In this document: positions 7,828 through 16,531 of the stretch, one piece after another
How the letters are laid out: every line of letters starts with the position of its first letter
How positions within the stretch are numbered: the stretch's first letter is position 1
NCBI GenBank assembly: GCA_036725345.1
Contig: DAIMEJ010000002.1
Coordinates: forward strand, 1-64,000
Origin: JAPLJU01 sp036725345
GTDB lineage: Bacteria; Desulfobacterota; Syntrophia; Syntrophales; UBA2192
DNA: 64,000 bases
Direction of reading: 5' to 3'
Notes under the pieces: generated by a model
Databases searched by the model: none
What the model was told of the DNA's origin: nothing
The model's input: only the letters and a program-made list of their open reading frames with translations
Made by a program: the position numbers and the translations under genes

Positions 7828-8358
7828 ATGCACATCCTGATCGACGGCTACAACTTCATCAGGCAATCGGAGACGCTCCGGCTCTATGAAAGGCTCAGCC
7901 TGGAGAGGGGACGTCTCGAGCTTGTTCGGAGACTTTCGGGATACAAAAAATTCAGGCCCCACCGGATCACGGTCGTCTTCGACGGGTGGCTGGGCGGACC
8001 ACCCGTGGAGGAGCGCAGCCGTGAGGGGGGCATAGAAATCATCTATTCCCGGAAGGGCGAAAAGGCCGATGACGTCATCAAACGAATCGCCCGGCATGCC
8101 GGCGAGGAGATGGTCGTCGTGACCTCCGACAGGGGGATCCAGGACGCCGTGAGCCGATGCGGCGGTGCGATCATTTCATCCCGGGATTTTGAGGAACGGA
8201 TGCTCCGCGCCGGCCTGTCCCCACAGCCGCTCCCCCTTCCGTCGGCAGAGCCGGAAGAGGCATACGAACACGACACCCCGGGGAAAAAGAAAAAAGGGCC
8301 GTCCAGGCGAATGCCGAAGAAAAAGCGGGTCGAACTCACCCGGTTGAAAAAATTGTGA
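7828..8358 (+). CDS. NYN-domain protein (YacP/Rae1-like)
   Basis: The first 130 residues form a PIN-like NYN nuclease domain. Acidic positions are visible in HILIDGYNFI, in TVVFDGW, in KADDVI and in VVTSDRGIQ. In Bacillus the related YacP/Rae1 cleaves mRNA in the ribosome A site. The C-terminal 45 residues are rich in Lys and Arg (GKKKKGPSRRMPKKKR), fitting contact with RNA. The ATG at 7828 begins directly with the domain. It lies between two minus-strand genes and so is transcribed alone. Nuclease activity is an inference from the fold. Confidence 0.8.
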   Translation: MHILIDGYNFIRQSETLRLYERLSLERGRLELVRRLSGYKKFRPHRITVVFDGWLGGPPVEERSREGGIEIIYSRKGEKADDVIKRIARHAGEEMVVVTSDRGIQDAVSRCGGAIISSRDFEERMLRAGLSPQPLPLPSAEPEEAYEHDTPGKKKKGPSRRMPKKKRVELTRLKKL

Positions 8359-8371
8359 CGCGCCGCCGCTT

Positions 8372-9757
8372 TCAGCGGCACAGATCGATGACAAGCCTTT
8401 CAAGCATGAGCCGGGGATCCTTCCCCGTTGATTTCATGGCCACATCCGCCGCCACGAGCTGATCGACATGACGCAGCAGTCTGGCCTGTGAAAACTTCCC
8501 GGAATTTCTGAGCGCGTTGTAGATCACGAAGGGATGCTGATTGGCGAGAAAAAGCCCCTCCGCACCGACTTCGGCAGCCATTTCTTTAAGCCGGGGATAG
8601 GCCTGGGCGGAGAACTGGCCGTAATCCATCCCCGGCCGAAAGGATCGCAGCCTGCCGGAGGCCAGAATGATTTTGGCATGGAGCAGAAGGCGGATCTCCC
8701 GACTGACCATGGTCAGGATCATGAGGTGATGGACGCCCTGCCGGAAAAGATCCCGGAGATTTGCCAGCGCCCGGTTCAGATCCTTCCCGAGGATCGCCGA
8801 GATGAGCTCGAAGACGGTGCCTTCCCGCGTCTTGTCGATCACCTCCTCGACATCCTTTTCCTCGATGAGCGTTCGGTCCGCACAGTATGTCACGAGCAAA
8901 TCCATGGCCTCCGCGGATTCCCTGAATTGAAAACCCGTCTTCCGGCCGAGGGCTTCCCAGGCACCGGGTGAAAGCTTTTTCCCTCGCCGGGACAGGAATG
9001 CGTCGATGTTGTCAACGAACTTCCTCTTCTGCTGCGCCTCGCCTCTTGCTTTGGCGAACGGCATTACGACGCCGCGGTCGGCAACTGCCTTGAAGACCCT
9101 TTTTCTCTTGTCCACCACGTCGGCCGTGAAGATGAGGACATGACCGTCGGGCATCCCGCCCGACAGGATTTCCTCCATGGCCCCGGCCATATCCGCCGTC
9201 CCCCCGCCTGAGGAGGAGTGGGCCAGGCACAGCTCCACGATGCGGGGCACCCACTTTTCACGGTCTGCGTCCACATCGTCCCCAAGGGCTTTTTCCCAGT
9301 CCTCATCCGATATCTTCGCCCATCCGCCGTCCCTGAGGTCCTCGAGGCTCCACCCGACCATGGAAAGAAAAGCCATGAAACTGCTTGCCGCGACGGGCGG
9401 ACGGGTATCGAGGTTGTCCACGGCCCTTTTTATGAGTTCCGGGGCCGTCGAACGGGAATAGAAGAGGCGGGTATTTTTGAAGACGAAGACCTTCCTCCCG
9501 GGGAGTAAAGGGGGGGTGAGAATATCGCTGTAGAGGTCCCTGGCCTCCAGGGGGTCTCCCTCCACGACAAAGAGGTTGAATTCCCGATCCCTTTCCGGCA
9601 GGAGGAGATCGACCATCTTCTTCAGAGCTCCCTCGATGAGGTAATCCTCATCGCCGTAGAGAAGATAACAGGGGTGCGTTTTCCCCCCGGCGATTTCACT
9701 CAGGGTTTTATCCAGCGTTCCCTCTGATCGATCCTTCTTATCCGCCCTGGCCGTCAT
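8372..9757 (-). CDS. holA: DNA polymerase III subunit delta
   Basis: HolA is the clamp-opening subunit of the clamp loader complex. The N-terminal segment PCYLLYGDEDYLIEGAL and the later GRKVFVFKNTR, HVLIFTADVVDKRKR and C-terminal alpha-helical part (GVHHLMILTMVSREIRLLL, SGKFSQARLL) are typical. At 461 aa it is about 100 residues longer than usual; the excess lies at roughly residues 120-200, between KNTRLFYS and the HVLIFTAD strand. ATG 9757 is preferred over the upstream TTG since GGAG lies six bases before it. Confidence 0.88.
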   Translation of the reverse strand: MTARADKKDRSEGTLDKTLSEIAGGKTHPCYLLYGDEDYLIEGALKKMVDLLLPERDREFNLFVVEGDPLEARDLYSDILTPPLLPGRKVFVFKNTRLFYSRSTAPELIKRAVDNLDTRPPVAASSFMAFLSMVGWSLEDLRDGGWAKISDEDWEKALGDDVDADREKWVPRIVELCLAHSSSGGGTADMAGAMEEILSGGMPDGHVLIFTADVVDKRKRVFKAVADRGVVMPFAKARGEAQQKRKFVDNIDAFLSRRGKKLSPGAWEALGRKTGFQFRESAEAMDLLVTYCADRTLIEEKDVEEVIDKTREGTVFELISAILGKDLNRALANLRDLFRQGVHHLMILTMVSREIRLLLHAKIILASGRLRSFRPGMDYGQFSAQAYPRLKEMAAEVGAEGLFLANQHPFVIYNALRNSGKFSQARLLRHVDQLVAADVAMKSTGKDPRLMLERLVIDLCR

Positions 9758-9878
9758 GAAACGCTCCAAAAAGATTTCGGCTCTTCCAGGAAAGGATCCG
9801 TCATCAGCAACGGGGCTTCACGAGAAGAGTCCGGTGGGATTGGAATTGTAATGGGAAGACGGGACAAAGGCAAGGCGT

Positions 9879-10532
9879 TTACAGAATAACGAACCTCTGT
9901 ATGTGCCGGACAACTTCCTCGGGGTCGTCCAGGACCTGGATGAGATCCAGATCCTCTCGGGATATGTTGCCCTCGGCAAGCATGGTGTTTCCGAGCCAGT
10001 CCACGAGGCCCCTCCAGTATTCACTCCCCATGAGAATGACGGGGAAGCTTTTTATGCGCCGGGTCTGGATGAGGGTGAGCGCCTCGAAGAGTTCGTCCAT
10101 GGTGCCGAAGCCGCCGGGGATTATCACGTAGGCCACGGCAAACTTGACGAACATGACCTTGCGGATGAAGAAATACTTGAAGTTGATCCTGATGTTGGCG
10201 TAGGGGTTCGGAACCTGCTCGAGGGGCAGGCGAATGTTCAAACCGATGGACGTCCCGCCGGCCTCGGCCGCCCCCTTGTTGGCCGCCTCCATGATGCCGG
10301 GACCTCCGCCTGTGATCACACTGAAGCCCTTCTGCGCCAGGAGACGGGCCAGATATTCGGTTTTGACGTAATACTTGTCTTCCGGCTTCGCCCTGGCGGA
10401 TCCGAAGATGGTGACGGCACGTTTGACTTTGGAGAGATCCTCGATGGCATCGACGAACTCGGACATGATCCGGAACATCCGCCACGATTCACTGATCGAA
10501 AGGGCATCGATCAGATACTGCTTCTCGTCCAT
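9879..10532 (-). CDS. LOG-family nucleotide phosphoribohydrolase-like protein
   Basis: A Rossmann-fold protein of the TIGR00730/LOG family. Plant members release cytokinin bases from riboside monophosphates; bacterial ones act on purine nucleotides such as AMP. The diagnostic motif PGGFGTMDELFEAL is intact, with VTIFGSARAKPED and TGGGPGIMEAANKGA earlier. The length (217 aa) is that of the longer LOG group. It follows rpsU by about 114 bp on the same strand. The in vivo substrate is unknown. Confidence 0.88.
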   Translation of the reverse strand: MDEKQYLIDALSISESWRMFRIMSEFVDAIEDLSKVKRAVTIFGSARAKPEDKYYVKTEYLARLLAQKGFSVITGGGPGIMEAANKGAAEAGGTSIGLNIRLPLEQVPNPYANIRINFKYFFIRKVMFVKFAVAYVIIPGGFGTMDELFEALTLIQTRRIKSFPVILMGSEYWRGLVDWLGNTMLAEGNISREDLDLIQVLDDPEEVVRHIQRFVIL

Positions 10533-10646
10533 CTTTTGATGCCTCAGGAAGACAGAGAAAAAAGACAGGCTGAAAGAGGATGTTCAGAGTCTCAGTTCCG
10601 AGTCCGTGAGGGACCCCCGCACATCGTCTGCCCGGTTGTAAATGGT

Positions 10647-10838
10647 TTATCGATACCTTCTTCTCTGGACCTTGGCCAGTCTCCGGCGAGCCTCGATGGC
10701 CTTCCGTTTTTTTCTGACGGAAGGTTTCTCGTACGCCCGGCGCAGCTTGAGTTCCTTGAACAGGCCGTTCTTGGACAGCTTGTTCTTGAGAACCTTCAAC
10801 GCTTTGTCGACGTCGTTATCAAAAACCTTGACCTCCAA
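10647..10838 (-). CDS. rpsU: 30S ribosomal protein S21
   Basis: A 63-aa small-subunit protein, very basic, beginning EVKVFDNDVDKALKVLK and containing LRRAYEKPSVRKKRK, as in bacterial S21. The start codon is TTG, with AGGGAG nine bases upstream; no ATG is available in frame. It is driven by a strong promoter at 10984-11012 with an untranslated leader of about 140 bases. Confidence 0.95.
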   Translation of the reverse strand: MEVKVFDNDVDKALKVLKNKLSKNGLFKELKLRRAYEKPSVRKKRKAIEARRRLAKVQRRRYR

Positions 10839-10983
10839 AAAAACACGCTCCCTTCATTAATTATTCTATGATGATGGTCATGAAAGAAGGATCGGGGAAC
10901 GACCCACGACGGCATCCGAGAGAATGTCCCGTCTCGACCGGACGGACCCGAAAACCCCCTTTTATATCAATGAAAACTTGAGG

Positions 10984-11012
10984 ATTTTATTTAAATATTT
11001 TACCTTTGTCAA
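10984..11012 (-). promoter_or_regulatory. strong promoter for rpsU
   Basis: TTGACA (11012-11007) and TAAAAT (10989-10984) are 17 bp apart in an AT-rich island, an almost consensus sigma-70 promoter. Confidence 0.75.
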
Positions 11013-11028
11013 TATAAACTTTACCTTG

Positions 11029-11892
11029 CTATTGCTTTTGTGTTTTTTCCCCGGGGAGGACGGACTCACCGGGGTTTTTGCCTCCTATATTCCACATATC
11101 GAGGGTATATTTCTCCCTGAAAAGGCGTTCTTTGATGCTCCTTTCTTCCTCTGAGAGTTCACCCGGTGCGATCCGGACATGGAACACCTCCTCAAAGCTT
11201 TCCAGCAGAACCCCGGTGAGTTCAAGGGGGGTGATACCCCCTTTGAGATGGTCCCGCAGGGACGTGACTGCCATCTCCATTTTCCTGACCTTCTGTTCCG
11301 TCTCCTCCGCAGGACCCGGAAGAACGGCCGCCGTTGTGACGGGATCGAAATCCAGGAGAATGGACCCGTGCTGCAGGAAAGCGCCCCTGGAACGTGTCTG
11401 GGCACTGCCGCAAACCTTGCGACCCTGCAAAAGCAGTTCGTATTGTGACGGCACGGAAAAGCAGAACGCTTCCAGTCCGCCGGGAGCATGAGATCTGCCG
11501 TCAGCCGTCATTTCCGCTTTCAAACCGAGCTTGGAAAACGCCCGCAGAATCGCCGAGCCGATGGCCCGGTAGGTCCCGAGGATCCCCCGGGGAAAGAGAG
11601 GGTGATTCTCGCCCGCGACGATGGCGTATGTGACTTCCCGGTCATGAAAAACAGCCTTCCCTCCCGTGGGCCGCCGCACAACACAGATGCCGTGCTCCCG
11701 ACAGTAGGGGAGATTCACCTCACTCGCGGCGTCCTGGAAATAACCGATAGAGACGGCAGGCGGGTTCCAGCCGAAAAAGCGAAGTGTGGGGACAGGGGGT
11801 GCCGCGCCGGCATGGCGAAGCAGGGCCTCATCGGTGGCCATGTTCTCGAAAGCGCTTGCGTCGGCAAAAGGCAGATAACGCCAGGTTTCCAT
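11029..11892 (-). CDS. lplA: lipoate--protein ligase family protein
   Basis: A BPL/LplA-fold enzyme that attaches lipoate or octanoate to carrier domains such as GcvH or E2 proteins. The signature RRPTGGKAVFHDREVTYAI is intact and the lysine segment GRKVCGSAQTRSRGAFLQHG matches the adenylate-handling loop. At 287 aa it resembles the LipM/LplA group without a large accessory domain, so octanoyltransferase activity is possible too. The 3' end lies just upstream of the rpsU promoter. Confidence 0.88.
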   Translation of the reverse strand: METWRYLPFADASAFENMATDEALLRHAGAAPPVPTLRFFGWNPPAVSIGYFQDAASEVNLPYCREHGICVVRRPTGGKAVFHDREVTYAIVAGENHPLFPRGILGTYRAIGSAILRAFSKLGLKAEMTADGRSHAPGGLEAFCFSVPSQYELLLQGRKVCGSAQTRSRGAFLQHGSILLDFDPVTTAAVLPGPAEETEQKVRKMEMAVTSLRDHLKGGITPLELTGVLLESFEEVFHVRIAPGELSEEERSIKERLFREKYTLDMWNIGGKNPGESVLPGEKTQKQ

Positions 11893-12021
11893 GATCGGCT
11901 TTATGGTCGAGACAGGCAGTCAGAATGCATCGGCGGCGCTCCGCGCCATGATGAAAATTTCAAATGACGGGCACGTCATGACATGGGATGGACGGGCGAC
12001 CGCGAGCGGGTCGGAGCGGTA

Positions 12022-13110
12022 TCAGAGGATCGTTATACTCTTCGGAATTCGGGTGAGGACCTCACAGCCCTCCTTCTTCACGAGAACGGAATCCTCGAGC
12101 CGAATGCCCCATCGGCCGGGAATGTAAACGCCCGGTTCAACCGTCACCACCATGCCTTCCTGGAGCGTGCCGTTCGAGGCGATCGAAAGACGCGGAGCCT
12201 CATGCACATCAAGCCCGATGCCGTGTCCTGTCCCGTGAGAAAAATATTTTCCATACCCCCCCTTCTCGATAGACCGGCGGGCGATGTCGTCGATTTCCCT
12301 GCAGGCAACACCGGCCCTTATGGCGTCCAACGCCCTGTCATGGGCCTCTTTCACGGTTTCGTAAGCCTTTTTCTGGCTCCTGTTCAGTCGCCCTATTCCG
12401 AAGGTGCAGGTTTCATCGGAGTGATAGCCGCCGTAGACGGCACCGAAATCCATCACGACGAGATCGCCTTTTTTGAGCCTCCGGGACCCGGGCTTGGCGT
12501 GGGGCAGGGCCGCGTTTTCCCCCGATGCGATAATGGCTTCGAAGGCCAGGGCTTCGGCACCCTGCTGCCGGATGCGGTAATGGAGTTCCAGAGCGATATC
12601 CGACTCCCGCATGCCCGGTTTGACAAGGGGGAGGACGGCCTCCAGGGCCTTTGTCGAAATCTGCACGGCTTTTTTTATCAAGGCGATTTCCTCCCTGCTC
12701 TTGACGGACCGGAGATCGCCCAGGTGGTCGTCGGTGACTGCCTTTAACTTGATGTTTTTGAGTTTTTTTAAAAGCAGGGCATAGAACTCGTAACTGATGG
12801 CGGCTGCTTCAAAACCAAGCGTTTTCACCCGCAGGTCTGAGGCGATCTGCTCGATGCCCGCCGCCTTGTCCCGGTATTCGAATACCCGGATTCCGCGGGT
12901 CTGCTTCCGGGCCTGGGTGGTATAGCGGCCGTCGACCAGCAGGACCGCCTGGTCTTCCGATACGATCAGGGCCCCATCGCTGCCCGTAAACCCCGTCAGG
13001 TACCGGATATTCTTGATCCCGAGAAAAAGGACGGCGTCCACACCCCGGCTGGCCATGACGGCATGAACGGCAGCGAGCCGACTGTTGGAACGGGTGGTTT
13101 TACGCACCAT
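12022..13110 (-). CDS. M24 metallopeptidase (Xaa-Pro aminopeptidase/dipeptidase type)
   Basis: A cytoplasmic pita-bread peptidase removing or splitting N-terminal residues next to proline. The N-terminal creatinase-like domain (AVMASRGVDAVLFLG, NIRYLTGFTGSDGAL) is followed by the catalytic domain. Metal ligands are visible in VMDFGAVYGGYHSDET (two Asp), HGTGHGIGLDVHE (His), TVEPGVYIPG (Glu) and GIRLEDSV (Glu). ATG 13110 overlaps the stop of the upstream TPR gene by 11 bp, so the two are likely translated together. Confidence 0.92.
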   Translation of the reverse strand: MVRKTTRSNSRLAAVHAVMASRGVDAVLFLGIKNIRYLTGFTGSDGALIVSEDQAVLLVDGRYTTQARKQTRGIRVFEYRDKAAGIEQIASDLRVKTLGFEAAAISYEFYALLLKKLKNIKLKAVTDDHLGDLRSVKSREEIALIKKAVQISTKALEAVLPLVKPGMRESDIALELHYRIRQQGAEALAFEAIIASGENAALPHAKPGSRRLKKGDLVVMDFGAVYGGYHSDETCTFGIGRLNRSQKKAYETVKEAHDRALDAIRAGVACREIDDIARRSIEKGGYGKYFSHGTGHGIGLDVHEAPRLSIASNGTLQEGMVVTVEPGVYIPGRWGIRLEDSVLVKKEGCEVLTRIPKSITIL

Positions 13111-13795
13111 GGTTTCTCACCTTCTCCAGGTTTTGCAGCCACCTGTTGAGTTCCCTTATGACCTCCCCCCCGTCGCCCTCCGGCCGGTGGCTCCCGGGCC
13201 TTGCCGGGATAAGGTTCTTCAGGTTCCCCAGCTTCTGTCTCACTCTCTCGTTCCCGGGGTCCTTCGAGAGTATCTCCTCCAGTATGTTCCGGGCCTGTTC
13301 AAAGTGACCCTGTTCGATGCACAGGTCCGCAAGGGTCAGGGTGCGGAATTCCTGAGACACACGCGAGATGTCCGTCTCACCGGGCAGGGGTTCGTCCTCC
13401 TCGCTTTGCAGGGCCGCCGGGCCCCCCGCGGGGGCGGTACCCTCGGAGAGTTTCAACTCGAGGGATTCTTCGGGGTTGAGCATTCGAAACTGATGGTAGG
13501 ATTTCCTGGCCTCCGCCAGAAGTCCTTTCTTCTGGTAGATGTCCCCCATGTACCTGAAGACGTAGGACCAGCGCTGAAAATCATCCTCCAGGCCCCGCAG
13601 GATATTCAGGGCGCGGTCAAGCTCCTCCAGTTTGAACCACGCGTACCCGAGGATGACCCTGGCTTCAACATCGCCGGGGTACATCTCCAGTCGCTCCTGG
13701 GCGAGGTCGATAGCCAGATGGTAAGAACCCTGGTTCAGATAATACTCGGCCTCCCAGATCAGATCCGTCATCTCCTTGAGATTTCCGTCCTTCAA
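13100..13795 (-). CDS. TPR-repeat protein
   Basis: The protein is made of tetratricopeptide-like helices: AEYYLNQGSYHLAIDLAQERL, ARVILGYAWFKLEELDRAL, RYMGDIYQKKGLLAEARKSY and later LADLCIEQGHFEQARNILEE with LSKDPGNERVRQKLGNL. An acidic linker separates the two blocks. No signal peptide is visible, so it is probably a cytoplasmic scaffold. The start is a TTG at 13795, chosen because AAGGAGG lies five bases upstream; the frame is open to a TTG at 13819. Its partner is unknown; it is coupled to the M24 peptidase. Confidence 0.75.
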   Translation of the reverse strand: MKDGNLKEMTDLIWEAEYYLNQGSYHLAIDLAQERLEMYPGDVEARVILGYAWFKLEELDRALNILRGLEDDFQRWSYVFRYMGDIYQKKGLLAEARKSYHQFRMLNPEESLELKLSEGTAPAGGPAALQSEEDEPLPGETDISRVSQEFRTLTLADLCIEQGHFEQARNILEEILSKDPGNERVRQKLGNLKNLIPARPGSHRPEGDGGEVIRELNRWLQNLEKVRNHGA

Positions 13796-13865
13796 GAGCG
13801 CCTCCTTCAAGAGCGGCAATACTGGGACAATTTATTAATAACATTCATACCTTACTGTCGATTGA

Positions 13866-13894
13866 CTTGTAACACACCCCCCGGGGTGTGTCAA
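13866..13894 (-). promoter_or_regulatory. promoter of the TPR/M24 genes with a dyad in the spacer
   Basis: TTGACA (13894-13889) and TACAAG (13871-13866) are 17 bp apart. The spacer carries a GC-rich perfect dyad, ACACACCCC-CC-GGGGTGTGT (13872-13891), which would place a dimeric regulator between the two promoter boxes. The leader to the TTG start would be about 65 bases. Confidence 0.5.
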
Positions 13895-13985
13895 GGATGA
13901 AACAAAGGGCGACATCCCCGTCATATCCTTCTACTATCCCGGGCCCTTTTGGAAACCTCCAATCCCGGGAAAAGGGCACGCATCG

Positions 13986-14023
13986 ATAGTCATTTATTTG
14001 ACATGCGTCAAATAAATGACTAT
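13986..14023. promoter_or_regulatory. perfect 17-bp inverted repeat with CRP/FNR-like core
   Basis: Two 17-base arms, ATAGTCATTTATTTGAC and its exact complement, flank ATGC. The core TTGAC-ATGC-GTCAA has the half-site spacing of CRP/FNR-family operators. There is no T-tract, so a terminator is unlikely. Confidence 0.5.
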
Positions 14024-14171
14024 GACCTTTACCTTGCCATGCAATCAGCCCCGGGGAGGTATGATTGATAAGTATTTGATTTGCAGTGATTTTATTGCGC
14101 CGGGCCGAGGGAACCTTTACGCGGGCAGGTGAAGAATCCGATGATTGGATGTGTTGACGGGGGGTTGCAGG

Positions 14172-14201
14172 GCCTTCATCCCGCTCATGCGGGATGAAGG
14201 C
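14172..14201. repeat. perfect 13-bp hairpin downstream of pilQ
   Basis: GCCTTCATCCCGC and its complement flank TCAT, extended by TTGCA/TGCAA outside. No U-tract follows on either strand. A partial copy of the core (ATCCCGCTCATGCG) occurs at about 54002-54015, suggesting a dispersed REP-like element that may protect the pilQ mRNA end. Confidence 0.6.
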
Positions 14202-14237
14202 TTGCAATGGACAGGAACGTCACGACTGAAAGGAGGA

Positions 14238-15947
14238 TTAATTCTTGGCCAGGCCCTCTCCCTCTCGGAGAACCTTGGGTGTCACGAAGATCAGGATTTC
14301 CCTTTTGGTGTTGTTGATATCCTCGGCTTTGAACATCCACCCCAGGACGGGAATGTTCATGAACCAGGGAACACCGCCCACCGTCTTTTGTTCAGTGAGC
14401 TTCCGGATACCGCCGATGACGAGGGTTTCGCCGTCCTTTATCACGACGGTGGAATCAACTTCTTCTTTGTTGATGGGCGGATTTCCCAGCACCGAGCGCG
14501 TGTAATCCGCGAAGTCATTGTTGCATTTGACCTCCAGGGAGATCTTGCCTTCCGGTGTCACCGAGGGCTTTACGTCCAGCTTCAGAACCGCCTCTTTGAA
14601 CTGAACGGTCCTTGTGACGACGCCGCCGGACACCGACTCGATCACGTAGGGAATTTCTTCACCCTGCTTGATCGTCGCCTTGACGCCGTCGAGGGTCGTC
14701 ACCTTGGGCGACGAAATAATCCTTCCCTCGGTTGTGGAATCCAGGGCATGGAGCTGAACGTCCAGAATGTACTTGCTCGAACCGGCGATCACGCCGAAGG
14801 TGGGCACGCCGGAGAAAATGTAGGGGAAGTTGACGGCCAGAGAACTGTTGGTCACACCGACACCCGACCCGGCGGAGTAGGGCGGGTTCGAAAGATAGGT
14901 GCTGATGGTGTTGGGCAGCGACGTCGGGGTCGGTGCATACCCGGCACTGCCGCCGAGAGCGCCCAACTGCGAGGTGCTCCAGGATCCCAGCACGCCGGCA
15001 CCCCACTGAACACCAAGCTTCCGGATGAAGGTTTCGCTGGCCTCTACAATCTGCGCCTCTATGGAAATCTGCGGCAGCTTTCCGCGGGACACGGCTTCCT
15101 TGAGTCTCTGCTCCTCTGCCTTCTTGATCTTGTCCGCCGGCAGGACGGTGATGACGTTGCCTGAACGTTTCATCCCGAGACTATGGGCATCCATGATCGT
15201 CTCCAGGGCCTGATCCCAGGGGACTTCCCGGAGCTGCATCGTCACGGAACCTTTCACGTCATCGCCTGAAACGATGTTGAGACCGCTGGCCTCGGCGATG
15301 AGCCGCAAAACGTTCTTGATGTTCGCGTCCTGAAAATCAACGGTGAGTTTCTGGCCCGTGTACTGCCGTTCGCCGGCATAGGTCGTCCGTGTGCTGTTCT
15401 TGGCCGGTGCGTATGCCTTCTCGACATTCTCGGCCTTTGCGACCTCTTTATTCTCTTCGGCTGGATTCTTCTGCGCCAGGGCCGAAACGTCGATATCCAC
15501 AAAAACCCTGTCGGCTTCGTCTTTCACAACGTAAGGCGCCATCTCCCTCATGTTGATCTTGAAATAGGCCCAGGTTTTGCCGTCGACGGTCTCTTGGGTG
15601 GCCACAATACGATCCACGACCCTCAGCGTCACGTCATCGAGCTTCTTCAACTTGTCAGGCGGGACCTGGACATTCTCGAGCTTCACGGCCAGCGTTTCGG
15701 CCGATTCCCGCGCGACGTTGTACCCCGTGAGTTTCGATACAACGAAGGTAATTCGTTCTTTACCCTCCAGTCGCTCGAATATCACGTCCTCCAGGCTGTT
15801 CAGACCCTCGGTCTTGGCAGGACTGACGACGGCCCCTGCCTGTCCCGGAGGCGCGCTTTCCGTCCCGTGGAGAACGGTCGCGAATCCAAAAACGGCGCAA
15901 AGCGCGATCATGCAAGGAATCCAATTCAGTATTCTTTTCGGTTTCAT
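14238..15947 (-). CDS. pilQ: type IV pilus secretin PilQ
   Basis: PilQ forms the outer-membrane ring through which the pilus leaves the cell. A signal peptide (residues about 1-28) is followed by an AMIN-like beta domain, then the secretin N0/N1 region (KLTVDFQDANIKNVLRLIAEASG, then REVPWDQALETIM). The C-terminal secretin domain contains GVKATIKQGEEIPY, VIKDGETLVIGGI and VPWFMNIPVLGWMFK, ending in a TKREILIFVTPKVL strand. At 569 aa it is shorter than many PilQ, with a single clear AMIN-like domain. It overlaps pilP by 4 bp (ATGA). Confidence 0.95.
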   Translation of the reverse strand: MKPKRILNWIPCMIALCAVFGFATVLHGTESAPPGQAGAVVSPAKTEGLNSLEDVIFERLEGKERITFVVSKLTGYNVARESAETLAVKLENVQVPPDKLKKLDDVTLRVVDRIVATQETVDGKTWAYFKINMREMAPYVVKDEADRVFVDIDVSALAQKNPAEENKEVAKAENVEKAYAPAKNSTRTTYAGERQYTGQKLTVDFQDANIKNVLRLIAEASGLNIVSGDDVKGSVTMQLREVPWDQALETIMDAHSLGMKRSGNVITVLPADKIKKAEEQRLKEAVSRGKLPQISIEAQIVEASETFIRKLGVQWGAGVLGSWSTSQLGALGGSAGYAPTPTSLPNTISTYLSNPPYSAGSGVGVTNSSLAVNFPYIFSGVPTFGVIAGSSKYILDVQLHALDSTTEGRIISSPKVTTLDGVKATIKQGEEIPYVIESVSGGVVTRTVQFKEAVLKLDVKPSVTPEGKISLEVKCNNDFADYTRSVLGNPPINKEEVDSTVVIKDGETLVIGGIRKLTEQKTVGGVPWFMNIPVLGWMFKAEDINNTKREILIFVTPKVLREGEGLAKN

Positions 15948-16525
15948 AATCTGCCCTCTTTTTCGTCTTTATGAAGCTTTATGACTGTTCGCTGCGTCTT
16001 GTTCTTTCCCGATCCATCAAAAAATCTTTCCTCGACGATCATCCGATCCCGCAGGATTTCGGCGACCCGACCGTGGTTATGACCGATGAGCGTTCCTTCG
16101 GAAATGATATAGCCTTTGCCCTTGGAATCCTCCACCATGGCCGCTTTTTTGTAGCTGCCGAGGGCGATGCCGACCAGTTTGAACTGGTCCAGCCCCACTT
16201 CCTGGAGGGGTGTCCTTGCCGCCATATTCCGGCTGGGCTTGCCGGGCGTGACCTTGGCCACCTCGAGGTTCAGATAGGGTTTGAAAGGATCGGTTTTTCC
16301 CTTCGCTTCGTAATGATAGGAAGCCGCCTCGTCCGCCGGCTTCTGGATCTCAGCCGCCTTCTGGGTTTCGGCCGCCTTTTCTGCTTGAGCGAGACCCTGG
16401 ACAGGCCATGCAACCAGCATCATCGAGACGAAAAACACGGCGAATACCTTCCAGCCCAGGCTGGCCTTTTTCAACAACGATCTGTTTCGATACCCTGAAA
16501 CGGGCCGCAGAAAATGATTGCGCAT
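15944..16525 (-). CDS. pilP: type IV pilus assembly protein PilP
   Basis: PilP is the inner-membrane-attached periplasmic link between PilNO and the PilQ secretin. The 193-aa protein has an N-terminal hydrophobic segment (about residues 25-47), a charged low-complexity linker with repeated AAEIQK-type words, and a C-terminal beta domain with TPLQEVGLDQFKLVGIALG, a classic PilP segment, and KGYIISEGTLIG. No lipobox cysteine is evident. ATGA coupling to pilQ and 6-bp spacing from pilO show one operon. Confidence 0.93.
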   Translation of the reverse strand: MRNHFLRPVSGYRNRSLLKKASLGWKVFAVFFVSMMLVAWPVQGLAQAEKAAETQKAAEIQKPADEAASYHYEAKGKTDPFKPYLNLEVAKVTPGKPSRNMAARTPLQEVGLDQFKLVGIALGSYKKAAMVEDSKGKGYIISEGTLIGHNHGRVAEILRDRMIVEERFFDGSGKNKTQRTVIKLHKDEKEGRL

Positions 16526-16531
16526 GATCCC

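Larger units (their letters stand above)
13796..14237. other. long intergenic region with promoter, palindromes and hairpin
   Basis: No convincing gene is present. The region holds the TPR-gene promoter with an internal dyad (13866-13894), a perfect 17-bp inverted repeat (13986-14023) and a perfect 13-bp hairpin near the 3' end of pilQ (14172-14201). Confidence 0.6.

Noticed and set aside
14061..14132. 23-codon plus-strand ORF after GGGGAGGT
   Set aside because: The Shine-Dalgarno touches the ATG and the peptide matches nothing; probably chance.
13845..14207. 120-codon minus-strand ORF in the TPR-pilQ spacer
   Set aside because: It runs through two perfect palindromes and the promoter, has no family resemblance and no clear Shine-Dalgarno.
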